Source: PALSA-612 sp963773055
GTDB taxonomy: Bacteria > Actinomycetota > Thermoleophilia > Gaiellales > Gaiellaceae
Assembly (NCBI GenBank): GCA_963773055.1
Contig: CAVYZL010000006.1
Span: forward strand, 682,001-746,000
Length of the DNA: 64,000 bases
Direction: 5' to 3'
Made by a program: the position numbers and the translations under genes. Every line of letters begins with the position of its first letter. Position 1 is the stretch's first letter. Below are positions 28,623 to 38,501 of this stretch, one piece after another. The notes under the pieces were generated by a model. That model did no database searches. It had not been told where the DNA came from and saw only the letters and a list, made by a program, of their open reading frames with translations.

Positions 28623-29798
28623 ATGGCGATCAGGACACCGATCCGACGCGGCCGGCAGCGCTCGCGGCAGTTCGTCGAGCTGACCGGCCCCGTGCGGCTC
28701 GACAGGAGGACGAAGCACCTCGTCAAGCGGCTCTCGTCCGACGCCGTGGCCGTGATCGACCACGCCGACCTCGACCGCGTCTCTGCCGAGGAGCTGATCG
28801 AGTCGGGCGTCCGGGTCGTCGTCAACGTCGCGCCCTCGACCACGGGAAGGTTTCCCAACCCCGGCCCGCTCGCGCTCGTTCGAGGAGGCGTGTTGCTGCT
28901 CGACGTCTTCCCGGCGCCGCTCTTCGACGAATTGGCCGACGGGGAGCTCGTCACCGTTCGTCCGACCGGTGTCTATCGCGGCAGCGAGCGGATCGCGACC
29001 GGGCGCCTGAGAGAGCAAGCAGAGCTCGAGGACGAGCTCGAGATGCAGAAGACGCGGCTGGCCGCGGCGATCGAGTCGTTCGCCGAGAACACGATGCGGT
29101 ACATGCGCGAGGAGGGACGCGAGCTCGCCGAAGGCGCATCGTTCACGGGCGTGACCACCCGCTTCCGGGACCGCCATGCGCTAGTCGTCGCCCGGGGGCC
29201 CGGGTACAAGCACGATCTCGCCATCGTCCGCCCGTACATCCGTGACTTCCGGCCCGTGCTGGTCGGCGTCGACGGCGGCGCAGACGCGCTGATCGAAGCG
29301 GGCTACCGCCCCGACCTGATCGTGGGAGACATGGATTCGGTGTCCGACTCCGCGCTCCGCTCCGGCGCCGAGCTCGTCGTCCACGCGTACCCGGACGGCG
29401 TCGCACCGGGCGCCGAGCGCGCCGACGAGCTCGGTGTTCCGTACCACGCGGTGCCGGCTTTCGGCATCAGCGAGGACGTTGCCCTGCTGCTGGCGTACGA
29501 GAAGGGCGCCGAGCTGATCGTCGCCGTCGGCACGCACTTCAACCTGATCGAGTTCCTGGAGCGCAACCGGTCGGGCATGTCCTCGACGTTCATGGCGCGG
29601 CTCCGCGTCGGGGAGATCCTCGTCGATGCGAAGGGCGTCTCACGGCTCGTCAGCCGGCGGGTCGGCGTGTTGCCGCTCGTGGCGTTCGCCGGCGCCGGTC
29701 TCGGGGCGATCGTGGTCGCGATCGCCGCGTCACCGGAGCTCCGGAGCTTCATCGAGCTTCTGACCCAGCGGCTCGTCGACGCGCTCGGCCTCGGCTGA
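28623..29798 (+). CDS. steA: SteA-like cytokinetic ring protein
   Basis: 391 residues. The C-terminal half resembles a thiamine pyrophosphokinase catalytic fold (VGVDGGADALIEAGY, DLIVGDMDSVSD, GTHFNLIEFL), as in SteA. A hydrophobic helix near residues 350-370 anchors the C-terminus. In Corynebacterium SteA and SteB act at the septum, and recN-steA-steB-pyrG is the same order. The ATG has a GGGGAGAG Shine-Dalgarno, unlike most genes here. Thiamine enzyme activity is unlikely. Confidence 0.85.
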   Translation: MAIRTPIRRGRQRSRQFVELTGPVRLDRRTKHLVKRLSSDAVAVIDHADLDRVSAEELIESGVRVVVNVAPSTTGRFPNPGPLALVRGGVLLLDVFPAPLFDELADGELVTVRPTGVYRGSERIATGRLREQAELEDELEMQKTRLAAAIESFAENTMRYMREEGRELAEGASFTGVTTRFRDRHALVVARGPGYKHDLAIVRPYIRDFRPVLVGVDGGADALIEAGYRPDLIVGDMDSVSDSALRSGAELVVHAYPDGVAPGAERADELGVPYHAVPAFGISEDVALLLAYEKGAELIVAVGTHFNLIEFLERNRSGMSSTFMARLRVGEILVDAKGVSRLVSRRVGVLPLVAFAGAGLGAIVVAIAASPELRSFIELLTQRLVDALGLG

Positions 29799-29940
29799 TC
29801 GTTCCCGTTCAGCCGCGGCCCGTTCGGCCAGGTCCTCGGCGCCTAGGTGCTCCCAGCCTCCTCCCCACTGCGAGCATACTGCGCGAGATTTCGCCGATGG
29901 GATACCGGATCGTGCCAAGAGCGATACAACGCCGCCCGCG

Positions 29941-30387
29941 GTGAGGGTCGAGGCCTCGCGTGAGCTGCTCGCGTCCCGCTCCGACGTGTGGGGGTTCCTC
30001 TCCCAGCCGTACCACCTCCCGGACTGGTGGCCGATGATCTCGAGCGTGAATCCCGACCGCCGCGGCTTCGCGCCAGGCGCGCGCTGGGAGGTCGCCGGCT
30101 CGACCAAGCCGACGTGGTTCCGCAAGGCGAACGCCACGGGTGTGGCAATCGTGAAGGTCGTCGAGCTGCACGAGCGGGTCGTGTGGACGCTGAGCGGCGA
30201 GCGGCTGGATCTCGAGGTGCGGCTACGTGCGCTCGCCCCCGACCGGACGCTCGCGACGGTCGCTCTCGAGGGCAGCTGGCGGCCCGAGGGGTTCGGCCGG
30301 CCGCGAGCCGTCGTGAAGGCGGCCGCCGATCGTCTCTACGAGCTCGTCCAGACGGCCGCCGCACTCGCGGAGCCGAAGGAGGCGTAG
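29941..30387 (+). CDS. SRPBCC/polyketide cyclase-like protein
   Basis: 148 residues from a GTG. The pattern VEASRELLASRSDVWGFLSQPYHLPDWWPMI, followed by alternating beta strands and a long C-terminal helix, is typical of START-like SRPBCC folds that hold hydrophobic ligands. The ligand is unknown. It is inserted between steA and steB. TACAAC ten bases upstream is a weak -10 candidate. The 142-base gap before it holds no other feature that I can support. Confidence 0.75.
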   Translation: MRVEASRELLASRSDVWGFLSQPYHLPDWWPMISSVNPDRRGFAPGARWEVAGSTKPTWFRKANATGVAIVKVVELHERVVWTLSGERLDLEVRLRALAPDRTLATVALEGSWRPEGFGRPRAVVKAAADRLYELVQTAAALAEPKEA

Positions 30388-30389
30388 CG

Positions 30390-31292
30390 GTGTTCGATCT
30401 CCGCTACCACGTCGCGTCGCTCACGGCGGTCTTCATCGCGCTGATCATCGGCATCCTCGTCGGAGTCGGCATCTCGAGCGGCGGCTTTGTGAAGAAGAGC
30501 GAGCGCCGGATCCTCAACGATCAGATCGAGAAGGTGCAGCGCGAGCTCGACGCCGCCCGGACACGGAACGGCGACCTCGCCAGGACGCAGCGCGCCTCGG
30601 AGACGTACGTCGAGGCCTCCTATCCGCTGCTGATGGACGGGCTCCTGGACAAGAAGCGCGTCGCCGTCGTCTTCGTCGGCGCCGTCGATGCGGAGAAGCG
30701 CGACCTCGTCGAGCGCACGCTCGACGACGCGGGCGCCGGGAACCCGCTGCGGCTGCGCGCGATGCGAGTGCCGGTCGACCTGACGGCTCTCGACAAGAGA
30801 CTTGCCGGCCGGCCGCAGCTCGCCCGCTACGCGAAGGAGGATGCGGCCCGCGACCTCGGTCGCCGCCTCGCCCAGGAGCTCGCGAAGGGAGGCAAGGCGC
30901 CTGTCTGGCGAGCCCTCGCCCCGGAGCTGGTCGAGGAGCGCTCCGGCAACGACAAGCTGCCTGCCGACGCAATCGTCATCGTCCGCTCCGCGACGCCGCA
31001 ACGAGGAGACACGGCGCGCCTGCTCCGCGGCTTCTACGAGGGACTGGCATCGCAGGACGTCCCGGCTGTCGGCGTCGAGACCTCGCGCACGACGCCAACG
31101 GCGATCGACGCGTTCGACAAGGCGGATCTTTCGAGCGTTGACTACGTCGACACGCGCGCCGGACGGCTCGCGCTCGCGCTCCTCCTCGCGGGCGCGGCGC
31201 CGGGAAGCTACGGGCTGAAAGCGACCGCGACCGACGGCGTCCTGCCGCCGACGGAGCCGCTCGTCGTGGCGCGCGCATCGACCGAAGGGTGA
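30390..31292 (+). CDS. steB: SteB/MctB-like envelope protein
   Basis: 300 residues. It begins VFDLRYHVASLTAVFIALIIG, a conserved start of the MctB (copper transport outer-layer protein)/SteB family, with one membrane helix at about residues 10-28. A coiled coil (residues 40-70) and a globular domain follow. It partners SteA in corynebacterial division. The mycobacterial relative was linked to copper export. The GTG has a GGAGG-like site upstream. The stop overlaps the glycosyltransferase start (GTGA). Confidence 0.82.
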   Translation: MFDLRYHVASLTAVFIALIIGILVGVGISSGGFVKKSERRILNDQIEKVQRELDAARTRNGDLARTQRASETYVEASYPLLMDGLLDKKRVAVVFVGAVDAEKRDLVERTLDDAGAGNPLRLRAMRVPVDLTALDKRLAGRPQLARYAKEDAARDLGRRLAQELAKGGKAPVWRALAPELVEERSGNDKLPADAIVIVRSATPQRGDTARLLRGFYEGLASQDVPAVGVETSRTTPTAIDAFDKADLSSVDYVDTRAGRLALALLLAGAAPGSYGLKATATDGVLPPTEPLVVARASTEG

Positions 31293-31927
31293 GCGACGGT
31301 CTGACGATCCTCGTCGCCGCGCGGGACGAGGAGCGGCGTATCGCGCACACGGTAGCCGCCTTACGCAGCGCAATGCCCGCTGCGCTTGTCGTCGTCGCGG
31401 ACGACGGCTCGCGGGACGCGACAGCGCAGGAGGCCGAGCGAGCCGGGGCGCTGGTGATCCGGCTTCCGCGGCGCGGCAAGGGTCAGGCGTTGACGCTCGC
31501 CGAGCGAGAGGCGCCGCCGGGGCCGTTGCTCCTCTGCGACGCTGACCTCGAAGGCGACCTCGATCCACTTCTCCGAGCAAGGGGGACATCGCGATCGCCG
31601 TGTTCCCGGCGCGACGCGGAAACGGGTTCGGGCTGGCGAAGGGCGTGGCGCGCGCGACTCTCCGCCGCCTCGTGGGCTTCGAGGCGCGCGAGCCGCTCTC
31701 CGGCCAGCGCCGGCTGTCGGAGCGTGCGCGCGAGCAGTGCTTTCCGCTTGCCGCCGGGTTCGGCTGCGAAGTGGGGATGACGGTCGACGCGGTCGCTGCC
31801 GGTCTCGAGGTGATCGAGGTCGAGGCGCCGCTCGCGCATCGCGAGACAGGGCGCGATCTCGCAGGCTTCCGCCACCGCGGGCGCCAGCTCGTGGAGCTCG
31901 TGCTCGCGCTCGGTCCGCAGGGCGTAA
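31289..31927 (+). CDS. Family 2 glycosyltransferase (frame break)
   Basis: The N-terminal half reads LTILVAARDEERRI, VVVADDGSRDAT and LLCDADLEGDL (the DxD-type metal motif), typical of GT-A family 2 enzymes. At about 31576 one G seems to be missing from a G run, and the protein continues in another frame with GDIAIAVFPARRGNGFG and HRETGRDLAGFRHRGRQ. The 3' limit is uncertain. A TAA at 31925-31927 overlapping the next gene would fit the local pattern but needs a second shift. It probably adds sugar to a lipid-linked acceptor. Confidence 0.7.
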
Positions 31928-32496
31928 ACCACCGTGGGCTGCGCCTGCCGCTCGTCGGCTGGACGGCCGCGCTCGTGCGCCGGGCCGTCTGCGATCGCCG
32001 TCGCCGCCGTTGGCCTCGTCGACGACGTGCGCAGCGGGGCAGAGCGCGGCGTCCGCGCGCATCTTCGTGGCGGGCGAACGACCGGGATGCTGAAGCTCGT
32101 CGCGATCCCGGCCGTCGGCCTCCTTGCGACGAGGAAGCTCTCGGGCGCGCTGCTTGTCGGCCTGGCCGCGAACGCGCTCAACCAGCTCGACACGAAGCCC
32201 GGGCGGGCGCTCAAGGCGTACCTGCTCGCGGCGGTCCCGGCCGGAGCGCCGCTCGTTCCCGCCGTCGTCCTTCTTCCCTACGATCTTCGCGAGATGGCGA
32301 TGCTCGGAGACGCAGGGGCGAACACTCTGGGTGCGCTGCTAGGCTTGAGGTCCGTGGGCAGGCTCACGGGGCGCGGAAGATGGATCGCAGTCGGCGCCCT
32401 GGCCACCCTCAACATCGTCGGCGAGCTCCGCTCTCTCGGTGAACTGATCGAGCGCACGCCTTGGCTCCGCGAGCTCGACGCGCTAGGTCGTCAGCC

Positions 32497-32500
<4 letters not shown>
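31924..32500 (+). CDS. MraY/WecA-like phosphoglycosyl transferase (PNPT family), damaged 5' end
   Basis: The membrane-protein pattern GLVDDV, then ANALNQLDTKPGRALK and YDLREMAMLGDAGANTLG matches the polyprenyl-phosphate N-acetylhexosamine 1-phosphate transferase family: DD motif, NxxNxxD and the GDAG loop. The 5' part is disturbed. The frame changes near 31985, and one membrane helix before GLVDDV seems too short, so DNA may be missing. The first codon as read is GTA. It lies between a glycosyltransferase and pyrG, suggesting envelope glycan synthesis. The true substrate is unknown. Confidence 0.65.
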
Positions 32501-34152
<1,652 letters not shown>

Positions 34153-34160
34153 GAGAAGGA

Positions 34161-34190
34161 ATGGGGGACAGGATGAATCCCGTCCCCCAT
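34161..34190. repeat. REP-like palindrome between convergent genes
   Basis: ATGGGGGAC (34161) pairs with GTCCCCCAT (34182). Inside, GGAT pairs with ATCC around a 2-base loop after one mismatch. The core GGGGACAGGAT matches the perfect palindrome at 50115-50144. Sitting between the stops of pyrG and the opposite gene, it may also act as a bidirectional terminator. Confidence 0.65.
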
Positions 34191-34203
34191 GCGGTCTCTT
34201 CGG

Positions 34204-35325
34204 CTACTTCGCGAGCCGGAAGGAGATCAGGCGGCGCGTCGAGATGCCGCCGAGGAGCGGATCGCTCGCCTTCCTGGCGCGGACGAACATGATCAGCAGC
34301 GTCTGATTGCTGGCGGCCGGGAACTTCTTGCCGCGAGCCATGTTCAGCGTCGCCCAGCCGTCCTGGCCCGTCGGCTGCTCCGGCGGGATGACGAACTGGT
34401 TGTACGGCGTCGCGGTCACGTAGACCAGCGCGCCCGCCACCGGGCGGTTGTTGCAGCCCGACACGTGGAACCGAACGACGATGTTCGTCGCCGAGCGTGG
34501 GACCGGGTTCGGCGACACCTGGAGACCATCGATCAGCAGCCGCGCGGGAGGCGTCAGCTGGTCGACGTGGACCGGGCCCGTTCCGCCGGGACAGCCCGTT
34601 GGAGCCGTTGCCGAGATCACGGCCGTCGGCACGGAGTTCGCGGTCGTCGATCCGCGCGAGTTCCGCGCCGTGATCCGGATCCGGAGCGTCGAGCCGACGT
34701 CCGCCCCGCGCAGCGCGTAGCGCTGGCTGACGGCATCGGTGATCGACTGGCAGCCGCCGCCGTTCCGGTCGCAGCGCCGCCACTGGTACGCGTAGTTGAT
34801 GGGCGGCGTCCCCGACCAGCCGCCGGCGTTTGCCGTCAGCGTCTCACCGACCACCGGCGAGCCGGTGATCGACGGGGGAACGAGGTTGTTCGGCTTCGCG
34901 TTGCCCTGCACGATCCCGGTCGGGTTGGACGCCGCTGACGCCTGGCCCTCCGAGTTCGTGGCGATCACGCGTACGCGCAGGCGAAGGCCGATGTCGGCGT
35001 CCCGCACGCGGTACGTGTTGTTCGTGGCGTTCCCGATCACGAGACAGTTCGAGCCGTCCGCGGCGCCGCCGTCGGTTCCGCAGCGGAGCCACCGGTACGC
35101 GAACGACATCGGCGTCGACCCGGACCACGAGCCGGTGCTCGCGGACAGGAGCCGGCCGTTGGCCGCGTCCCCCGTGATGCGCGGTTCCGCCGTGTTCGCC
35201 GGAGCCGCCTTTGCCCTCGCCGCTCCCGAGCCGGGCAGCACCGCGGCTGCCACAGCGGCGACGACGGCGAGCGGAGCAACAGCTCGAAGCAACGTTCGTG
35301 TGTTCCTCTTGCGAATTGCGTGCAT
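34204..35325 (-). CDS. Secreted protein with two Ig-like repeats
   Basis: 373 residues. The signal peptide ends near APANTAEP. Two tandem repeats of about 95 residues follow, each with the pattern PxITGxxxxGxxLxAxxGxWSG, then YAYRWLRC or YAYQWRRC, then DxGxxLRxRxxAxNS. This repeat is common in thermoleophilic surface proteins. The last 130 residues form another beta-rich domain (LLIDGLQVSPNPVPR, PVAGALVYVTATPYN). An AGGAGG Shine-Dalgarno lies nine bases before the ATG, with an untranslated leader, unlike the leaderless genes. Likely an exported adhesin-like or wall-associated protein. Confidence 0.8.
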   Translation of the reverse strand: MHAIRKRNTRTLLRAVAPLAVVAAVAAAVLPGSGAARAKAAPANTAEPRITGDAANGRLLSASTGSWSGSTPMSFAYRWLRCGTDGGAADGSNCLVIGNATNNTYRVRDADIGLRLRVRVIATNSEGQASAASNPTGIVQGNAKPNNLVPPSITGSPVVGETLTANAGGWSGTPPINYAYQWRRCDRNGGGCQSITDAVSQRYALRGADVGSTLRIRITARNSRGSTTANSVPTAVISATAPTGCPGGTGPVHVDQLTPPARLLIDGLQVSPNPVPRSATNIVVRFHVSGCNNRPVAGALVYVTATPYNQFVIPPEQPTGQDGWATLNMARGKKFPAASNQTLLIMFVRARKASDPLLGGISTRRLISFRLAK

Positions 35326-35386
35326 CGATGTGCACCTCCTCGCTTCCCTCTTTACCTCGTTAGGACGCGGTACACGCCCTCGAAAG

Positions 35387-35401
35387 CTGGGCTTTGCCCA
35401 G
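35387..35401. promoter_or_regulatory. Inverted repeat in a divergent intergenic region
   Basis: CTGGGC-TTT-GCCCAG is a perfect 6-bp inverted repeat in the 105-base gap between the Ig-like gene (minus) and the first cupin (plus). It could be an operator or a hairpin in the Ig-like gene's leader. No riboswitch consensus was matched. Confidence 0.35.
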
Positions 35402-35430
35402 GTTTTCCCTTGTGCTAACGATTCCCTCAC

Positions 35431-35973
35431 ATGACGAGACCGAAAGCGGAGCTCGAGCAGACCCCTCTGGGCCTCGTTCCCACCGGCGACGGCTGGTTCG
35501 TGCTCAACGCGCGCGAGGCGAGGTGGGTGCGGAGCGAAGACCGAGGGCAGGACACGGATCTCGAAGGACGCCAGGAGTTCGCAGGGCTCGGCATCCGCAT
35601 CCAGGTCCTCGCACCCGGGCAGCACGCTCTCTACCACCGGGAGCGCGGACAGGAGGGCTTCCTCGTCCTCTCGGGCGAGTGCATCCTCCTTATCGAGGGG
35701 GAGGAGCGACGGCTGAAGGCCTGGGACTTCGTGAACTGCCCGCCGTGGACGGAGCACGCCTTCGTCGGCGCGGGCGAAGGGCCGTGCGTGATCGTCATGG
35801 CCGGCAGCAGGGTGGGCGGCTTCGAGGTCGTCTACCCCGTCAACGAGCTGGCCGCCAAGCACGGGGCGAGTGCCCGCGAGGAGACGTCGAAGCCCGACGA
35901 GGCGTACGCCCACTTCGGACCCGAGGACTGGTCGTCCTACGAGACCGGCTGGTTGCCGGGGGACGCGGGCTGA
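35431..35973 (+). CDS. Cupin domain protein, first of four tandem copies
   Basis: 180 residues. The N-terminal signature GWFVLNAREARWVR and a single cupin barrel are shared by all four copies. Motif 1 has one histidine and glutamates (YHRERGQEGFLVLSGE) and motif 2 has PPWTEHAFVGAG. The C-terminal tail is YPVNELAAKHGAS. Metal binding is likely; ligand or activity is unknown. It starts at ATG 35431 without a good Shine-Dalgarno. Its stop overlaps the next start by one base. Confidence 0.82.
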   Translation: MTRPKAELEQTPLGLVPTGDGWFVLNAREARWVRSEDRGQDTDLEGRQEFAGLGIRIQVLAPGQHALYHRERGQEGFLVLSGECILLIEGEERRLKAWDFVNCPPWTEHAFVGAGEGPCVIVMAGSRVGGFEVVYPVNELAAKHGASAREETSKPDEAYAHFGPEDWSSYETGWLPGDAG

Positions 35974-36509
35974 TGGTTCCCGAGCGGACGATGACGACGA
36001 CCGATGCGGGGGTCGTGCCGGCCGGTCCGGGGTGGCACGTCGTCAACGCCCGCGAGGTGCCGTGGCGCCAGCGCGAGGGTCTCGGTCGCTGGTCAGATAT
36101 CGAAGGCGACGGTCAGTTCGAGCAGCTCGGCTTCCAGGTCTCCGTCCTCTATCCCGGCGTACCCGCGTGCATGTACCACGGGGAGTCCGACCAGGAGGAC
36201 TTCCTCGTCGTCTCCGGCGAGTGTGTCGCGATCGTCGAGGGCGAGGAGCTCCACCTGAAGCAGTGGGACTTCGTGCACTGCCCGCCGATGACGGAGCACG
36301 TCTTCGTCGGCGCCGGAGACGGGCCGTGCGTGATCGTCATGGTCGGAACGCGCTCGGAGGACGGCACGATCATCTATCCCGTCAACGAGGTGGCGGCGAA
36401 GCACGGCGCGAGCGTCGAGACGGAGACGCCGAACCCGCCGGAGGCGTACGCGGCCTACCCGCGGCAGGAGCCGTCCGCATACCGCGACGGCGACCTGCCG
36501 GACCTCTAG
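35973..36509 (+). CDS. Cupin domain protein, second tandem copy
   Basis: 178 residues. GWHVVNAREVPWRQ, motif 1 YHGESDQEDFLVVSGE, motif 2 PPMTEHVFVGAG and tail YPVNEVAAKHGAS repeat the architecture of the first copy. ATG 35973 shares the last base of the previous stop. ATG 35991 is an alternative. The N-terminus differs from the other copies, which begin PEAKLE or PKAELE. Confidence 0.82.
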   Translation: MVPERTMTTTDAGVVPAGPGWHVVNAREVPWRQREGLGRWSDIEGDGQFEQLGFQVSVLYPGVPACMYHGESDQEDFLVVSGECVAIVEGEELHLKQWDFVHCPPMTEHVFVGAGDGPCVIVMVGTRSEDGTIIYPVNEVAAKHGASVETETPNPPEAYAAYPRQEPSAYRDGDLPDL

Positions 36510-36511
36510 CC

Positions 36512-37042
36512 GTGCCTCCCGAGGCGAAGCTCGAGCAGACGGCGGCGGGCCTCGTCCCGGAGGGCGAGGGCTGGTTCGTGCTGAACGCGCGCGACGCCGC
36601 GTGGTGGCGGAGCGACGAGCTCGGCCAGGCGACGACGTTCGAGGGCAAGCCCAGATTCTCGGAGCTCGGCTTTCACGTCGAGGTGCTCCAGCCCGGCCAG
36701 CCGAACTGCATGTACCACGGTGAGTCGAGGCAGGAGGGCTTCCTCGTCCTCTCGGGTGAGTGCGTCGCGATCGTCGAGGGGGAGGAGCGCCCTCTGAAGG
36801 CGTGGGACTTCGTCCATTGCCCTCCCTGGACGGAGCACGTGTTCGTCGGCGCCGGAGACGGGCCCTGCGTGATGGTCATGGTCGGCAGCCGGGGCAAGGG
36901 CGGCGAGATTCTTTATCCCGTGAACGAAGCCGCGGCGAAGCACGCCGCCGGCGTCGAGCAGGAGACGACGGAGCCCGCCGAGGCGTACGCGCGCTTTCCG
37001 GAGCCCGAGCGCACGCCGTACCGTGAGGGCTGGCTGCCGTGA
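36512..37042 (+). CDS. Cupin domain protein, third tandem copy
   Basis: 176 residues from GTG 36512, two bases after the second copy's stop. It has EAKLEQTAAGLVPEGEGW, NARDAAWWR, motif 1 YHGESRQEGFLVLSGE and motif 2 PPWTEHVFVGAG. It is closest to the first and fourth copies at the N-terminus. Overlap with the fourth gene is four bases (GTGA), so the set is one operon. Confidence 0.82.
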   Translation: MPPEAKLEQTAAGLVPEGEGWFVLNARDAAWWRSDELGQATTFEGKPRFSELGFHVEVLQPGQPNCMYHGESRQEGFLVLSGECVAIVEGEERPLKAWDFVHCPPWTEHVFVGAGDGPCVMVMVGSRGKGGEILYPVNEAAAKHAAGVEQETTEPAEAYARFPEPERTPYREGWLP

Positions 37043-37581
37043 CGGTGCCGGAGGCGAAGCTCGAGACGCTCCCCGAGGGTCTCGGCGCCGAGGGGTCTGG
37101 CTGGTTCGTCCTCAACGCCCGCGAGGCACGCTGGTGGGAGCGCCGTGGGCTCGGCCGGTGGGCGGATCTGGAAGGCGACTGCGACTTCGAGCAGCTCGGC
37201 GTCCGGATCGCCGTCCTCGAGCCCGGACAGCCGACCGGCATGTACCACGGCGAGGTCGGCCAGGAGGACTTCCTGGTCGTCTCCGGCGAATGCACCCTCG
37301 TGATCGAGGGCGAAGAGCGGCAGCTCGAGCAATGGGATTTCGTCCACTGCCCGCCGTGGACGAGCCACGTCTTCGTCGGCGCGGGAGACGCGCCGTGCGT
37401 GATCGTCACGGTCGGAGCGCGGACCGCCGGCCGCGAGCTCGTCTACCCCGTGAACGAGGTCGCCGCGAAGCACGGCGCGAGCGTCGAGCAGGAGACGCCC
37501 AAGCCGAGCGAGGCCTACGCGCCTTACCCGCGCGATCCGCCGTTCCAGCGCTACCGCGAGGGCGACCTGCCGGAGCGCTAG
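37039..37581 (+). CDS. Cupin domain protein, fourth tandem copy
   Basis: 180 residues from GTG 37039. EAKLETLPEGLGAEGSGW, NAREARWWE, motif 1 YHGEVGQEDFLVVSGE, motif 2 PPWTSHVFVGAG. In motif 2 the usual glutamate before histidine is serine here, so the metal sites of the four copies may not be equal. The stop overlaps the stop of the convergent YjbR gene by four bases. Confidence 0.82.
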   Translation: MTVPEAKLETLPEGLGAEGSGWFVLNAREARWWERRGLGRWADLEGDCDFEQLGVRIAVLEPGQPTGMYHGEVGQEDFLVVSGECTLVIEGEERQLEQWDFVHCPPWTSHVFVGAGDAPCVIVTVGARTAGRELVYPVNEVAAKHGASVEQETPKPSEAYAPYPRDPPFQRYREGDLPER

Positions 37582-37922
37582 CTCTCGGGCTCGAGCTGCT
37601 TCGCGAGTGACTTCGGCGCCTGGATCAGCCAGGCCTCCTCGATCCGCTCGCGCAACTCCTCGACGTCGATCGCCTCGAGGTGGACGAGCACCGCCGGATA
37701 GCCGACGTAGTGCGGTGTCTCGAAGTAGAGATCAGGGCGGCCCTCGAGCATCAGCGGCTTCTCGTCGCGATCGACGCGGATCGCGAGCGTGTCGCCGTCG
37801 CGCTCGCGGCTCTTCCAGGCGAAGCCCTTGCCGCGGACGCGGAACGACGGCCGGTGGCCGGGCACCTCCTCGACCTCGGGGAGCGAGAGCGCGATCTCGC
37901 GGATGTCGTCCCAGCTTGCCAC
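37578..37922 (-). CDS. MmcQ/YjbR family protein
   Basis: 114 residues. WDDIREIALSLPEVEE at the start, GKGFAWKSRERDGDTLAIRVD and YFETPHYVGYPAVLVHLEAID are family marks of the YjbR alpha+beta fold, sometimes called DNA-binding though function is not settled. The GTG start has TAGCTT nine bases upstream on the minus strand. It is convergent with the cupin operon. Confidence 0.85.
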   Translation of the reverse strand: MASWDDIREIALSLPEVEEVPGHRPSFRVRGKGFAWKSRERDGDTLAIRVDRDEKPLMLEGRPDLYFETPHYVGYPAVLVHLEAIDVEELRERIEEAWLIQAPKSLAKQLEPES

Positions 37923-37931
37923 GACCCGGTC

Positions 37932-37937
37932 AAGCTA
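37932..37937 (-). promoter_or_regulatory. Putative -10 (TAGCTT) for the YjbR gene
   Basis: Minus-strand TAGCTT lies nine bases before the GTG at 37922. Confidence 0.4.
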
Positions 37938-37954
37938 ACACCGGCGACGTGAGC

Positions 37955-38203
37955 CTACGTCTCGTCCTTCGACTCCGCGAACCGACGGTGCACGGCTTGA
38001 CGGGTCAATCGCAGCGCCCCAGCGATCTCTTCCCACGTGGCCCCGTTCTCGCGGGCATCTTTCACCGCCGCCTCGACCACGATCTCGGTAAAGCCTCGGA
38101 TGTCGGCTATGGCGCGGAGCACGGTCAGGGCAGACTCCGCGTGCTGCAGGCTCCAGAACGCGTCGTGGAGCTCCGGCCATTCATGGTCGTCGAGCCAGGG
38201 CAC
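37955..38203 (-). CDS. Small helix-turn-helix protein
   Basis: 82 residues. The C-terminal half ATWEEIAGALRLTRQAVHRRFA reads as a helix-turn-helix of the sigma-region-4/MarR-like type found in small actinobacterial regulators. The N-terminal half is helical and acidic. GTG start with TAGTGT six bases upstream on the minus strand. Targets are unknown. It faces the region holding the decayed PxKF gene. Confidence 0.75.
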   Translation of the reverse strand: MPWLDDHEWPELHDAFWSLQHAESALTVLRAIADIRGFTEIVVEAAVKDARENGATWEEIAGALRLTRQAVHRRFAESKDET

Positions 38204-38209
38204 GCCGGG

Positions 38210-38215
38210 ACACTA
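38210..38215 (-). promoter_or_regulatory. Putative leaderless -10 (TAGTGT) for the HTH gene
   Basis: Minus-strand TAGTGT lies six bases before the GTG at 38203. Confidence 0.45.
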
Positions 38216-38233
38216 CAACGTTCGATCTAACCC

Positions 38234-38269
38234 TTGACTAAGCCGTCAATCTGAGTTTACTGATACTGT
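38234..38269 (+). promoter_or_regulatory. Possible sigma-70-type promoter upstream of the PxKF remnant
   Basis: TTGACT at 38234 is followed by TACTGA after 18 bases and TACTGT directly after that. A leader of roughly 230 bases would run to the Shine-Dalgarno (AAGGAAG) before ATG 38502. Bases 38270-38501 hold no other feature that I can support. Confidence 0.35.
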
Positions 38270-38501
38270 CGCGCCCGTTTTACTCGGAGGCTGAACAAGG
38301 GGAGGGAGCTGCGAAGCAACGATCACACTTCTTTGCGGCTGCGCGCGTCGTTTCGCCAGGGGCGACAAACGCCGCATCGGAGCGCTCCCTCGTCGATCGA
38401 ACTGTTCGAGACACCTCGACGGATCGATTCTCGGTTACGCCTCCGTTCGGCCAAATCAACTTCGACCATGGGGTCGAACTGTTCAACAGAAAGGAAGACG
38501 C

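Noticed and set aside
28623..29798. Thiamine pyrophosphokinase
   Set aside because: The fold is similar, but the C-terminal membrane helix and the recN-steB-pyrG neighbourhood identify a SteA-like protein.
35326..35430. Cyclic di-GMP (GEMM) riboswitch in the leader of the Ig-like gene
   Set aside because: GGGCAAAG resembles part of the consensus, but the rest of the core is absent and the segment is a simple self-complementary hairpin.
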